Source: Planctomycetaceae bacterium (GTDB taxonomy: Bacteria; Planctomycetota; Planctomycetia; Pirellulales; PALSA-1355). From it: 33,392 nt of DNA. The stretch's first letter is position 1; each line of letters begins with the position of its first letter. The notes below the pieces were generated by a model. The model had not been told where the DNA came from, did no database searches, and saw nothing but the letters and a program-made list of their open reading frames with translations. The position numbers and the translations under genes are program-made. Of this stretch, positions 17,933 through 25,634 are shown piece by piece. The DNA lies in assembly GCA_003153375.1 (NCBI GenBank), contig PLYM01000225.1, positions 1 through 33,392 on the forward strand, written 5' to 3'.

Positions 17933-18922
17933 TCAGCGGCTGCGTGACAATCCCATCACGGCCCAGGCGCTGCCGGCGCCGGTGATGGGGATCAGACTTT
18001 TAGATCCTTCGCCGCCCGGTTTGGTCGGCCGCGAGGTCATCGGCCACGAACCGTCCGTGCGTTGCGTGCTGGCGAGGAACTGCTGCCCGCGCGCGATCGT
18101 CGGATGGTCGGGCTTGAAACTGGCATGGGCCAGGGCATAGAGTACCTGGCCGGTTGCCCAGGCGTCACTGGGCATTTCCGGAGCCTGGCTCCAGCCGCCG
18201 TCGGCATTCTGCCGCGACTGGATGCGGGCGGCCAGCGGTTCGATCTCGGCGGTTGGCCGGCCGAGCCGCTGCCACAGAACCAGGCGGATGGCGACCGACT
18301 GCGGATCATCGTCACTCTTCGTGTCGAGAAGCCATTGAACACCCTTGTCGCGGGCGGCTTTGGCCGACTCGTCGCCTGCCGCGGCCGCGGGCAACAGCGC
18401 GAGCGTCGCGAACACCGTGGCGCGCTCGTCGGAGTTGCCGAAAATCGGCGGCCGGGTGTCGGGCCACGAAGCCCAGGAGCCGTTCTCGATCTGATCCCCC
18501 TTGACCGTCGTCAACAAAAGTTTCAAGCACTCGCTCGAAGCGGCGTCGGGCTGGGGATTGGCTTCCAGGGCTAGCGCGTACGAGATGGGCTTCTCATTGA
18601 GCGCGCGAGGGATGCCCGGCGGTCGCGGCAAGCTGGTTTTGCCGTCGCCACTCTCGGCCATCCATTGCGTCAACTCGGCCAGCACGGGTTCGTCGACGGC
18701 ATGGTCACGCAATTTAGCTTCGCGCATTGCCCAAACGACGAGGGCCGCATGGTGGCACGAGGCGCAGTGATGCTCGTTCTTCCAGGCCAAGGCGTCGCTG
18801 GTGAGAAACGCCAGCCCACGATCGATCGTGGCATCGACGCTCGAGGGCTCAGCCCTAGGCGCGTCGGCCAGCGCCACGCGGGAAGTGGCCAACAGAATCA
18901 GAGCTACGACGAAATATCGCAT
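17933..18922 (-). CDS. Exported alpha-toroid (squalene-cyclase-like) protein with CxxCH haem motif
   Basis: 329 residues. A signal peptide (1-19, ending VALADA) is followed by a probable c-type haem site, Cys53-Ala-Ser-Cys56-His57, inside NEHHCASCHHAAL. The remainder has repeats typical of alpha/alpha-toroid prenyltransferase and squalene-cyclase folds: GSWASWPD near 155, QNADGGWSQ near 240 and QRTDGSWPM near 290. No DXDD or similar catalytic motif of triterpene cyclases is evident, so the fold may be structural or redox related. The start is well supported by GGGGAG eight bases before the ATG. It is the first gene of a two-gene unit with the SUMF1-fold protein. Confidence 0.82.
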   Translation of the reverse strand: MRYFVVALILLATSRVALADAPRAEPSSVDATIDRGLAFLTSDALAWKNEHHCASCHHAALVVWAMREAKLRDHAVDEPVLAELTQWMAESGDGKTSLPRPPGIPRALNEKPISYALALEANPQPDAASSECLKLLLTTVKGDQIENGSWASWPDTRPPIFGNSDERATVFATLALLPAAAAGDESAKAARDKGVQWLLDTKSDDDPQSVAIRLVLWQRLGRPTAEIEPLAARIQSRQNADGGWSQAPEMPSDAWATGQVLYALAHASFKPDHPTIARGQQFLASTQRTDGSWPMTSRPTKPGGEGSKSLIPITGAGSAWAVMGLSRSR

Positions 18923-19091
18923 CGCGCAAACTCCCCTGGCGTCATGTTGGATCAGGCCAACGTTACGGTCGGCGACGCTCTTAGGCCCAACGCAAAAAGT
19001 TCCCGGCGCGGCTTAGTATATCCTGCCGCTGGGCGGGATGCGACAGCCTGGACGTTCGCCAGGTATTGAAAGGGGGCTCGGCTTGAAAAGT

Positions 19092-19120
19092 TTGGCAGCG
19101 GGTGGCCGAATCGGTAGAAT
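19092..19120 (+). promoter_or_regulatory. Strong sigma70-type promoter candidate for the double-HMA gene
   Basis: TTGGCA (19092-19097), a 17-bp spacer, then TAGAAT (19115-19120): five of six consensus bases in each box at ideal spacing. The predicted start is near 19127, leaving a leader of about 47 nt before the ATG at 19174. Confidence 0.6.
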
Positions 19121-19173
19121 TCGGGCGTTGATGGCGGTCGCGGCAACTCGGTTCCAAACCAGGGAGAGCAATC

Positions 19174-19707
19174 ATGAAGTCCACAAGTTTTTTGACGGCA
19201 GTGGCCGCTTTGGCGTTCTTGAACGTGGCGGCGCGGGCCGGCGAAGTGAAGATCGACGGCGTACACATCTGCTGTGGACAATGCGTCAACATCGCCCAAA
19301 AGACCTTGAAGGACGTCGCCGGAGTGAGTGACGCCAAGGCCAGCAAGGACTCGGGCACGATCACGCTCACCGCCGCCGACGATAAGGCGGCCGCCGCCGC
19401 GATCGACGCTTTGGCCAAGGCCGGTTTCCGCGGCAACGCCAAGCACGGCGACAAGGTGTTAGATTTCCCCGGCTCGAATGCTGACAAGGGAGCCAAAGCC
19501 GACGCGATCACAATCACCGGCGTCCACCTCTGCTGCCCGGCCTGTTACGGAGCCGCCGAAAAGGCGCTCAAGAGTGTCGACGGCGTCACGGCCGTGGCTT
19601 CGGACAAGAAGACCAAGACGCTCGAAGTGACCGGCAAGGGCGTCGACGTCAATGCGGCTCTCGCAGCGCTGTTTGCCGCCGGCTTCCAGGCCTCGGTGAA
19701 AAAATAG
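19174..19707 (+). CDS. Exported protein with two heavy-metal-associated (HMA-like) domains
   Basis: 177 residues. A signal peptide (1-22, ending AARAG) precedes two copies of an HMA-like beta-alpha-beta-beta-alpha-beta domain at about 24-90 and 110-177. Each has a three-cysteine site where HMA domains have MxCxxC: HICCGQC (Cys33, 34, 37) and HLCCPAC (Cys120, 121, 124). The Met is replaced by His-x-Cys. Classical HMA domains carry Cu(I) or other soft metals, so periplasmic metal binding or buffering is likely; the metal is not known. AGGGAGAG before the ATG gives a strong ribosome-binding site. The gene is divergent from the haem-motif gene across a 251-bp gap that holds its promoter. Confidence 0.85.
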   Translation: MKSTSFLTAVAALAFLNVAARAGEVKIDGVHICCGQCVNIAQKTLKDVAGVSDAKASKDSGTITLTAADDKAAAAAIDALAKAGFRGNAKHGDKVLDFPGSNADKGAKADAITITGVHLCCPACYGAAEKALKSVDGVTAVASDKKTKTLEVTGKGVDVNAALAALFAAGFQASVKK

Positions 19708-19812
19708 CTCACGCAGTAGTGTAGCGGCGTATCTGCCCGGCGTACTCCGTGCGCCTGCGGTTGGTCCGTGGGCCGTTGCTTGGTTCCGTTTCGGAGTTCT
19801 TCAGCGGAAGGG

Positions 19813-21684
19813 ATGACTGCGCGCATGGGCACACGATCGCTTGCCGTGTTGCTGTTCTGCCTGTCGACGTGCATCGGGGCGCGAGGCGCTGAGCCTTCGG
19901 CCAAGCCCGCTGAAGAACGGAAGCAAAACAACCTCGCCGCGGAATTGCTGCGCGCCTCGACCGGATCCAAGTCGGGCGAGTCGTTTCGCGTGAACAGGAA
20001 AAAAGCGGGCTGGATCTTTGTCTCGACGCGTTGCCAGGGAGCGGGCACGGCTAAGATCGTGCTCGATCCGGCCGGAGGTAATGACCTATTGATCGACCAC
20101 ACTACCGAGCACGGTGCGCGCGACGAGGCGATGCGGTGGGTCGCGGCCGGCGAGCACGAGATTCGCGTGCAATGCGGCGGCGAGTTGAAGCTTGAAGAAC
20201 TGGTGGTCAAGTCCATCCCCGAACTGATGCACTGCGGCCTGGGCTTCGATCCGGCGATCAAGTCCTACGGCCATTACGACATGGACTTCCTGCGGCGCGA
20301 CATCCTGCCCAACGTCACCACGCTGATCGTGCCCAGCAACATTCAGCTGCCGCCAGCCACGGTCGAATCCTGGCATCGCCAGGGCAAACGGTTCGTGGCC
20401 GAAGTCGGCATCGACAGTCGAGCCAAGACGGCCGACGAGCACCTGCAATTCTGGACCGGCTTTTACGACCGGGCCCCCTTCCTGGACGGCCTCATCATCA
20501 ATGAGTTCATCGTCAACGCCGAAACCGTCGACCGAGACAAGCTAAGCCCCGAGCGACGCCAGAGGCTCGACGACGAACGCGCGCGGAACCGCACTTGCGA
20601 GACGGTCTTCAAAACGATGCGGGCAACGGACCGTTTGAAGAATAAATCGCTCTTTACCTACATCGGCGGCAGCGGCAAGAAGCTGAACCAGGACGTGCTC
20701 GGCGCGACGTTCGCACCCACCGTGGTCGATTGCGACTATCGCATCGCACTCGAGCGATACCTGCACGAAATGTCGAGCGAGGAGCGCTCTCAACAAGCCC
20801 TGCAAACGTTTGTCGAGGGTATCAACGATTGGGAAGCCAAAGCGCCGGGAGTGAAGGAGAAAATGATCATCGCCTTTGGCTTGTTCTCGATGCCCCCAGG
20901 CGGCATCAACAAGCAGCCCAACGTCGACTATCACGTTTGGATGGATCAGCAGATGAACGTCGTGGCCAACCATCCCTCGCTGGCGGGCATCGCCGGCATC
21001 GAATGGTGGACGAGCATTCTGGCCGACGAAGAGACAACGCGTTTTGTCGGCAAGCTCTATCGACATTATGCGCTGGAGGGCAACACGACGCTATTGACCC
21101 ACGATCCGCTGTTTCTCAGCCATGTGCAGAACGCGGACTTCGAGCGCGGAATCGAGGGCTGGAAACTCGAGCCGGCGGCGGAGGACACGATCGCGGCCAA
21201 GAGCTTTCCACGCTATGGCCGCATTGAAGGACGCTTCATGGGCCTCGGTCGGCCCGCCGATCCCGAGCACATCGGCGACACCTTTTTGTGGATGAAACGC
21301 AGCGAGCGCGGGCCGAACCGGTTTTCGCAGACGATCAAGAATCTTGAACCGGGCCGCCTCTATTCGCTGAAAATGTTTACCTGCGACTACAACGATCTCA
21401 TCCATCCGCAAACGAGGAAGCAGGACGACGCGCAAAAATTCATCGGACGCGTGACTTTGGAAGGCGTCGAGCTGGATACGAAGCGTTCGTTCACGGAAAT
21501 GTATGCGTCTTCGCCCGAACCACCGGTGCCAGTCTGGATCACCTATCATTGGAAGGTGTTCCGCGCGACGCAGCCGACGGCCACGCTGGTCGTATCGGAT
21601 TGGGCTGACGACCAGCAGTCTGCCGGCCCGTTCGGCCTGGAGCAGACGTTCAACTTCCTGGAACTGCAACCCTATCACGAATGA
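19813..21684 (+). CDS. Large exported protein, possible TIM-barrel glycosidase with C-terminal jelly roll
   Basis: About 623 residues from the ATG at 19813 (ATG 19825 and GTG 19768 are alternatives). A signal peptide (ending ARGAEP) is followed by a beta-rich N-terminal part (50-150). A middle region (about 160-420) carries acidic residues at strand ends: FLDGLIINEF and GIAGIEWWTS. That arrangement recalls (beta/alpha)8 glycosidases. A C-terminal domain begins with VQNADFERGIEGWKLEP, the usual opening of a carbohydrate-binding jelly roll. I cannot place it in a named family, and the enzymatic role is inference. It starts about 105 bp after the HMA gene in the same direction; no promoter is clear in between. 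Confidence 0.82.
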   Translation: MTARMGTRSLAVLLFCLSTCIGARGAEPSAKPAEERKQNNLAAELLRASTGSKSGESFRVNRKKAGWIFVSTRCQGAGTAKIVLDPAGGNDLLIDHTTEHGARDEAMRWVAAGEHEIRVQCGGELKLEELVVKSIPELMHCGLGFDPAIKSYGHYDMDFLRRDILPNVTTLIVPSNIQLPPATVESWHRQGKRFVAEVGIDSRAKTADEHLQFWTGFYDRAPFLDGLIINEFIVNAETVDRDKLSPERRQRLDDERARNRTCETVFKTMRATDRLKNKSLFTYIGGSGKKLNQDVLGATFAPTVVDCDYRIALERYLHEMSSEERSQQALQTFVEGINDWEAKAPGVKEKMIIAFGLFSMPPGGINKQPNVDYHVWMDQQMNVVANHPSLAGIAGIEWWTSILADEETTRFVGKLYRHYALEGNTTLLTHDPLFLSHVQNADFERGIEGWKLEPAAEDTIAAKSFPRYGRIEGRFMGLGRPADPEHIGDTFLWMKRSERGPNRFSQTIKNLEPGRLYSLKMFTCDYNDLIHPQTRKQDDAQKFIGRVTLEGVELDTKRSFTEMYASSPEPPVPVWITYHWKVFRATQPTATLVVSDWADDQQSAGPFGLEQTFNFLELQPYHE

Positions 21685-21734
21685 TCGCGTGAGGCATGCG
21701 CATTCAAGGGATGATCTCGCCATTCCACGCGATC
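21683..21734 (+). terminator. Inverted repeat after the large exported protein
   Basis: GATCGCGTG (21683-21691), overlapping the stop codon, pairs exactly with CACGCGATC (21726-21734) around a 34-nt loop. No T-run follows, so it is a weak terminator candidate. The remaining gap to 22038 has no gene that I can support. It holds a tandem TTCGTGCAA (21801-21818) and two copies of CGAGTTTTTG (21824 and 21855). Confidence 0.35.
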
Positions 21735-21973
21735 GCTTCGTCTCTCACATCACCCCCTGCCCCTCACCCATTCCGCTGCCCGACGTGGACCAAGCAGCAG
21801 TTCGTGCAATTCGTGCAAGTTGCCGAGTTTTTGGCCACGGATTCCCGCTGTCGGCGAGTTTTTGTTCAAATGACGCGTCGCCTGGGACGAATCATTTGCA
21901 GCTTGGTGGCAGCCCCAGATTTCGCAGAAAGGGGGGCTACGATTCTGAAACTTGGTTCCTCTCGAGCGGGTAG

Positions 21974-21988
21974 CACTATGGGGTAGTG
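21974..21988. promoter_or_regulatory. Possible MarR operator
   Basis: CACTA (21974-21978) and TAGTG (21984-21988) form a short inverted repeat 50 bp before the marR start. MarR proteins often repress their own gene from such sites. The arms are short, so this is a weak call. Confidence 0.25.
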
Positions 21989-22038
21989 GTCACTTCTGAG
22001 GTATCTCTCCGGCATTCTATTCAACGGGACCAACGACC

Positions 22039-22509
22039 ATGCGCTTGGACTTTCCCGAGCTTGATGATGCGAAGCTAGGCGAAATGGCACGGACTTGTGC
22101 GTGCTTCAATTTTCGCAAAGCGTCGAGAAGCGTAACACAGTTGTTTGACCAAGTGTTGTCGCCCAGCGGTCTGCGGTCCACGCAACTGGTGATTCTGATC
22201 ACGGGCAAGTTGCTCGGTCCCAGCAGCATTGCCCGTTTGGCTCGCGAGTTGGTGATGGACCGTTCGACGCTAACGCGCAATTTGAAGCCGCTGCTGACGA
22301 TGGGCCTGTTGCAACTCTCGAAGCCGGCCAACGGCAAGCATAAAGCCGTGGAATTGACCGACGAGGGACTGGCCGCGCTGGCCAAGGCGGCTCCGCATTG
22401 GGAACAAGCCCAGACCCATTTGGTCAGCCAATTCGGCGACGAGCGCTGGAACCGGCTGATGACCGACCTGGCCGCCATCGTCGACGCAACGCGCACCAGC
22501 GCGATGTGA
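22039..22509 (+). CDS. MarR-family transcriptional regulator
   Basis: 156 residues, the usual MarR length. The N-terminal helix TCACFNFRKASRSVTQLFDQ is characteristic of the family's dimer region. The winged helix-turn-helix spans about 50-115, with recognition helix MDRSTLTRNLKPLLTMGLL and wing KPANGKHKAVELTDEG. Members usually bind as dimers to palindromes near their own promoter and respond to small ligands or oxidation; two Cys in CAC near residue 20 might matter. The gene stands alone: the next gene is convergent and begins its own unit, so its targets are not evident. The ribosome-binding site is weak. Confidence 0.92.
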   Translation: MRLDFPELDDAKLGEMARTCACFNFRKASRSVTQLFDQVLSPSGLRSTQLVILITGKLLGPSSIARLARELVMDRSTLTRNLKPLLTMGLLQLSKPANGKHKAVELTDEGLAALAKAAPHWEQAQTHLVSQFGDERWNRLMTDLAAIVDATRTSAM

Positions 22510-22528
22510 AACGGCATCGAGAACGCCC

Positions 22529-22542
22529 GCGATCGCGATCGC
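22529..22542. other. 14-bp GCGATCGC-type palindrome
   Basis: GCGATCGCGATCGC is a perfect palindrome in the 46-bp gap between the convergent marR and dCTPase-like genes. It may form a short stem, but no T-run follows. Confidence 0.3.
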
Positions 22543-22555
22543 CCGCAATAGCGAG

Positions 22556-22936
22556 CTAGACTCCGCCCGCGGGGCGTGAGTCGCCTGCGCCCCAGCGACC
22601 CCGATACTGGTCGGCTGGATATTTCTGGGCGTTCTTCAGCATCTTGCCGCGCACCGCGTCGGACAGGTCAATGTTCAACGCGTTGGCCATCGCCAACAGA
22701 TAGCAAAGGCAATCGGCCAGTTCCTCGCCCACGGCGGCCCGCCGCCCGGCGTCGTGCGCAACGGCGCGCGATTCTTGCGGGTCGAGCCACTGGAAGTGCT
22801 CCATCACTTCGGCGACTTCGACCGCCAGGGCAATGGCCAGGTTCTTGGGGGTGTGAAACTGATGCCAATCGCGCTCGCTGACAAACGCTTCCATCAAGCG
22901 CCGCAAGTCGTCGATCGTGGTCGTCTTGTCCGACAT
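22556..22936 (-). CDS. MazG-like nucleotide pyrophosphohydrolase (dCTPase/RS21-C6 type)
   Basis: 126 residues. ERDWHQFHTPKNLAIALAVE near 21-40 is characteristic of the RS21-C6/dCTP pyrophosphatase subgroup. The metal-binding ExxE (Glu40/Glu43 in EVAEVMEHFQW) and ExxD (Glu72/Asp75 in EELADCLCYL) are both present, so the enzyme is likely active. Family members cleave (d)NTPs to the monophosphate and pyrophosphate and help clear damaged or excess nucleotides. The ATG at 22936 lies four bases after the stop of the receiver-like gene (22941), so translation is probably coupled. The C-terminus has a short Gly/Pro-rich tail (GAGDSRPAGGV). Confidence 0.88.
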   Translation of the reverse strand: MSDKTTTIDDLRRLMEAFVSERDWHQFHTPKNLAIALAVEVAEVMEHFQWLDPQESRAVAHDAGRRAAVGEELADCLCYLLAMANALNIDLSDAVRGKMLKNAQKYPADQYRGRWGAGDSRPAGGV

Positions 22937-22940
22937 GATC

Positions 22941-23900
22941 TCACTGAGGTTTGACCATCGCGCCGGCACGGGTAGCCGCGCAATCGAGTCGATAGCGCTC
23001 GGCCAGGTGAACCAGGACTTCCAACACCAGCAGGTCGGCGCGCGTCATGACATGCCGCGCGCTGCGACTGCCCAAGCCGCGCACCAGCTCTTCGAGCACC
23101 TGGACGTGAAGCTGCATCGTTTGCGGCGCGGTCACGCCGCCGGCGGCCAACAACTCGGCAAGCGCCGCCATCTCGCCTGACAAATTGCCCGAACCCATGA
23201 TCACGTGGGCCCGCAAAAGCTCTCGGTAGTGATTGACCAGTGCGCCATCCAAGGGCGCGGGCTGCGCGGCGCCGGCCGCCAGGCGCCCAATCGCGGCGTG
23301 CTGATCGCCGGCCGTGTCGACCGCGACCGGGTCGTCGCCCGAGGAGCCGGTGGCATCGCGAATCAGTTCGCGCTGTTGGGAGAGCAGGTGTTCCGTCTCG
23401 CGACTTTCCTGGTGCGTCCGGTGCCGCGCGGCCTGCGACAAGCGGCGATTCTCGCGCAGCAGGTTGTGCCGCTCGGTCGCGCGGGCCACGATCCACAGCA
23501 GCGTTCGCGTGGTCGCGGTGTTGACGCACAGGTAAGCGTCGGCGCCCACCTCGTAGCACAGCGCGGCAATCTCCTGCTCGCTGGCCTGGCCCAGTACGAT
23601 CAGCGGCTCTTCGGCGCCGCCAGCCCGCAGACCGTCCAGCAGCGCCAGCGCGTCGAGTTCGTCGGGATCATGACTCACCAGCACGGCGTCGAACACTACT
23701 TCGCGCAACCGCGCCACGCCCTCGGCCGCTCCGAAGGCTTCCTCGAGCGAGACGGCGCAGGCGCTGTCGCTGGCAAAGGCCTCGGCCAGCCAGGCCCCGG
23801 TGCGCCGCGGCGTGGTGATGTAGAGCACGCGCATCCTTGGCGGAAGAAATCCCCACGGGGTTGCCGGCAGGCGCGTCGTTTCCTTCTGCGAAGTGCTCAT
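22941..23900 (-). CDS. Degenerate response-regulator receiver protein
   Basis: About 319 residues from the ATG at 23900; the frame is open to 23999, and ATG 23837 (MRVLYIT) is an alternative. Residues 24-140 have the receiver alternation (VLYIT, VVFDAVLVSHDP, EPLIVLG, GADAYLCVN), but the key residues are lost. The phospho-acceptor position holds Ser76 (VLVSHD), the N-terminal acidic pair is absent, and the conserved Lys after GADAYL is replaced. It is a pseudo-receiver that probably cannot be phosphorylated in the usual way. A helical, charged coiled-coil stretch (144-182) and an Ala/Leu-rich C-terminal helical domain (about 200-310) follow, with no output domain I recognise. It is coupled to the dCTPase-like gene. 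Confidence 0.78.
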   Translation of the reverse strand: MSTSQKETTRLPATPWGFLPPRMRVLYITTPRRTGAWLAEAFASDSACAVSLEEAFGAAEGVARLREVVFDAVLVSHDPDELDALALLDGLRAGGAEEPLIVLGQASEQEIAALCYEVGADAYLCVNTATTRTLLWIVARATERHNLLRENRRLSQAARHRTHQESRETEHLLSQQRELIRDATGSSGDDPVAVDTAGDQHAAIGRLAAGAAQPAPLDGALVNHYRELLRAHVIMGSGNLSGEMAALAELLAAGGVTAPQTMQLHVQVLEELVRGLGSRSARHVMTRADLLVLEVLVHLAERYRLDCAATRAGAMVKPQ

Positions 23901-24097
23901 CGCGTATGTCTGACGTCGGAAGCTGCTGAATACGGCCATGCGCCCACGTTGCTGGCGCGGCGGGGGCGCATCGTAACCAATCACCGCCCGAGGGGTCAAT
24001 CGCGGAGCAAACTCGCCGTTGCTGGCGCTGTTTGACCTCCAGGCAGCACCGCCGCGGGTGGCGTCTTAACTGTGTGTTGCCGGATAATACGGTCGGC

Positions 24098-24103
24098 TAT
24101 AAT
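24098..24103 (+). promoter_or_regulatory. Perfect -10 box placed for a leaderless transcript
   Basis: TATAAT (24098-24103) ends six bases before the ATG at 24110, so transcription would begin at or next to the start codon. The -35 region is poor (TTGCCG at 24077 with a 15-bp spacer, or TGTTGC at 24075 with 17). No ribosome-binding site is visible. Confidence 0.5.
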
Positions 24104-24109
24104 GCACGA

Positions 24110-24340
24110 ATGGCTAAACGGCACATTATCCACGGCCTCCTTTGGTCGCTCATGGCCTCGGCAACAATCGCGCTCGTTTCGTGGTCCGTTTGGATGACAC
24201 CTGCCCTCAGCAAGGGTCATATGCCGCGACCGAACCCATACGAGACCGCCATAATGTGGATCGGGACCGCCGCATTCGTTGCGACACTTGTTGAGATCGC
24301 TGCTGCTGCCACAGCGTTCGCCAACGCATCGAATCGCTAA
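24110..24340 (+). CDS. Small two-segment membrane protein, probable leaderless gene
   Basis: 76 residues. A short basic start (MAKRHIIHG) leads into a hydrophobic segment at about 8-30 (LLWSLMASATIALVSWSVWM). A polar loop (SKGHMPRPNPYET) follows, then a second segment at about 46-70. I do not recognise the family. The frame uses less GC-rich third positions than its neighbours, which may indicate recent arrival or low expression. A perfect -10 box directly before the ATG and the lack of a ribosome-binding site are the main reasons to accept this start over the longer frame from 24032. It ends 131 bp before larC. Confidence 0.55.
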   Translation: MAKRHIIHGLLWSLMASATIALVSWSVWMTPALSKGHMPRPNPYETAIMWIGTAAFVATLVEIAAAATAFANASNR

Positions 24341-24383
24341 CGAGACGCACGATCTTGCATCACCTCGCCCGCGCGCCGTCCCT

Positions 24384-24411
24384 TTGGCTTCTTGTCGCCG
24401 TGCGATAGAAT
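24384..24411 (+). promoter_or_regulatory. Promoter candidate for larC
   Basis: TTGGCT (24384-24389), a 16-bp spacer, then TAGAAT (24406-24411). The -10 box is the same as in the HMA gene promoter. The predicted start near 24418 leaves a leader of about 53 nt. Confidence 0.45.
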
Positions 24412-24470
24412 GCCCGGCTTGCCAGATTGGATATCCCGAACGCACGACGCGAGACACGAAAGCAGCAGCC

Positions 24471-25634
24471 ATGAAGATCGCCTATCTCGATTGTGCCAGC
24501 GGCATCAGCGGCGACATGACGTTGGGAGCGCTGGTCGATGCCGGCGTGGACCTGGCCGTGCTCAACGCGGGCATTCAGACGCTGGGGCTGCCGGGCGTGC
24601 GGTTGGTGGCCACGCCGGTCAAGAAAAAGGGCTTTCGCGCCACGCAGATCACGGTCGAGCACGAACCCGAACACAAGCATCGACATCTGCACCACATCAC
24701 GGCCATGATCGACGGCAGCGTGCTCTCGGCTCCGCAGAAGGACCTGGCTCACCGCATCTTTCGCCGGTTGGCCGAAGCCGAAGCCAAGGTGCATAACTCG
24801 ACGATCGAAAAAGTACACTTTCACGAAGTCGGCGCGGTCGACTCGATTGCCGACATCGTCGGCGCGGCGATCGGCTGGGACCTGCTCGGCGCCCAGCGGA
24901 TCGTCTGCTCGCCGGTGCCCACGGGCAGCGGGTTCGTCGAGATCGCCCACGGCCGCTGCGCCATTCCCGCGCCGGCCACGGCCGAACTGCTCAAGGGCAT
25001 TCCGCTGGCCGAGTCGCGCGTGTTATGCGAGTTGACCACGCCCACCGGCGCGGCGATTCTGGCCACCCTGGTGAACTCGTTCGGCCCCGTGCCGGCCATG
25101 ACGATCCAGCGCATTGGCTATGGCTCGGGCCAAAAGGATCTGGAAGAGCAAGCCAATCTGCTGCGACTGCTGGTGGGCGAAACGGCCGACCAGTCGAGCG
25201 ACGAACAACTGTGGGTCGTCGAGACCAATCTGGACGACATCAGTGGCGAGGTAGTGGGCCACGCGATCGCCCAGTTGTGGACGGCCGGCGCGCTCGATGT
25301 CTACGCCACCGCCATCCAGATGAAAAAGAACCGGCCCGGCATCCTGCTCAGCGTGCTCTGCCCCGCCGAATTGGTCGCGGCGGTCGAGGGCATTCTCTTT
25401 CGCGAAACGACGACACTCGGCATTCGCCGCCATGCCGTCGAGCGCCGCAAGCTGCGGCGTGAACCCCATCGCGTCACTACTCCGTGGGGCGCTGTCGAGG
25501 GCAAGCTCGCCCATCTGGACGGACAACCCTCGCGGTTTTCGCCCGAGTTCGAAGACTGCCGCCGAATCGCCGAGCAACACGGCCTGCCGCTGCAAACCGT
25601 GATCGACGCGGCCCAGGCGGCTTGTCGGCCTTAG
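24471..25634 (+). CDS. larC: Nickel-pincer cofactor biosynthesis protein LarC
   Basis: 387 residues in one frame, the full length of the LarC family; in Lactobacillus plantarum the gene is split by a programmed frameshift, which is not needed here. LarC inserts nickel into the pyridinium dithiocarboxylate precursor to make the cofactor of lactate racemase and related enzymes. Visible marks: MKIAYLDCASGISGDMTLGA, a His-rich stretch (64-75, EHEPEHKHRHLH) likely to bind nickel, and the signature VHFHEVGAVDSIADIVG (116-132). ETNLDDISGEVVGHA and an ATAIQMKKNRPG segment mark the C-terminal domain. LarB, LarE and LarA are not in the window. The stop codon overlaps that of the convergent gene. Confidence 0.93.
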   Translation: MKIAYLDCASGISGDMTLGALVDAGVDLAVLNAGIQTLGLPGVRLVATPVKKKGFRATQITVEHEPEHKHRHLHHITAMIDGSVLSAPQKDLAHRIFRRLAEAEAKVHNSTIEKVHFHEVGAVDSIADIVGAAIGWDLLGAQRIVCSPVPTGSGFVEIAHGRCAIPAPATAELLKGIPLAESRVLCELTTPTGAAILATLVNSFGPVPAMTIQRIGYGSGQKDLEEQANLLRLLVGETADQSSDEQLWVVETNLDDISGEVVGHAIAQLWTAGALDVYATAIQMKKNRPGILLSVLCPAELVAAVEGILFRETTTLGIRRHAVERRKLRREPHRVTTPWGAVEGKLAHLDGQPSRFSPEFEDCRRIAEQHGLPLQTVIDAAQAACRP

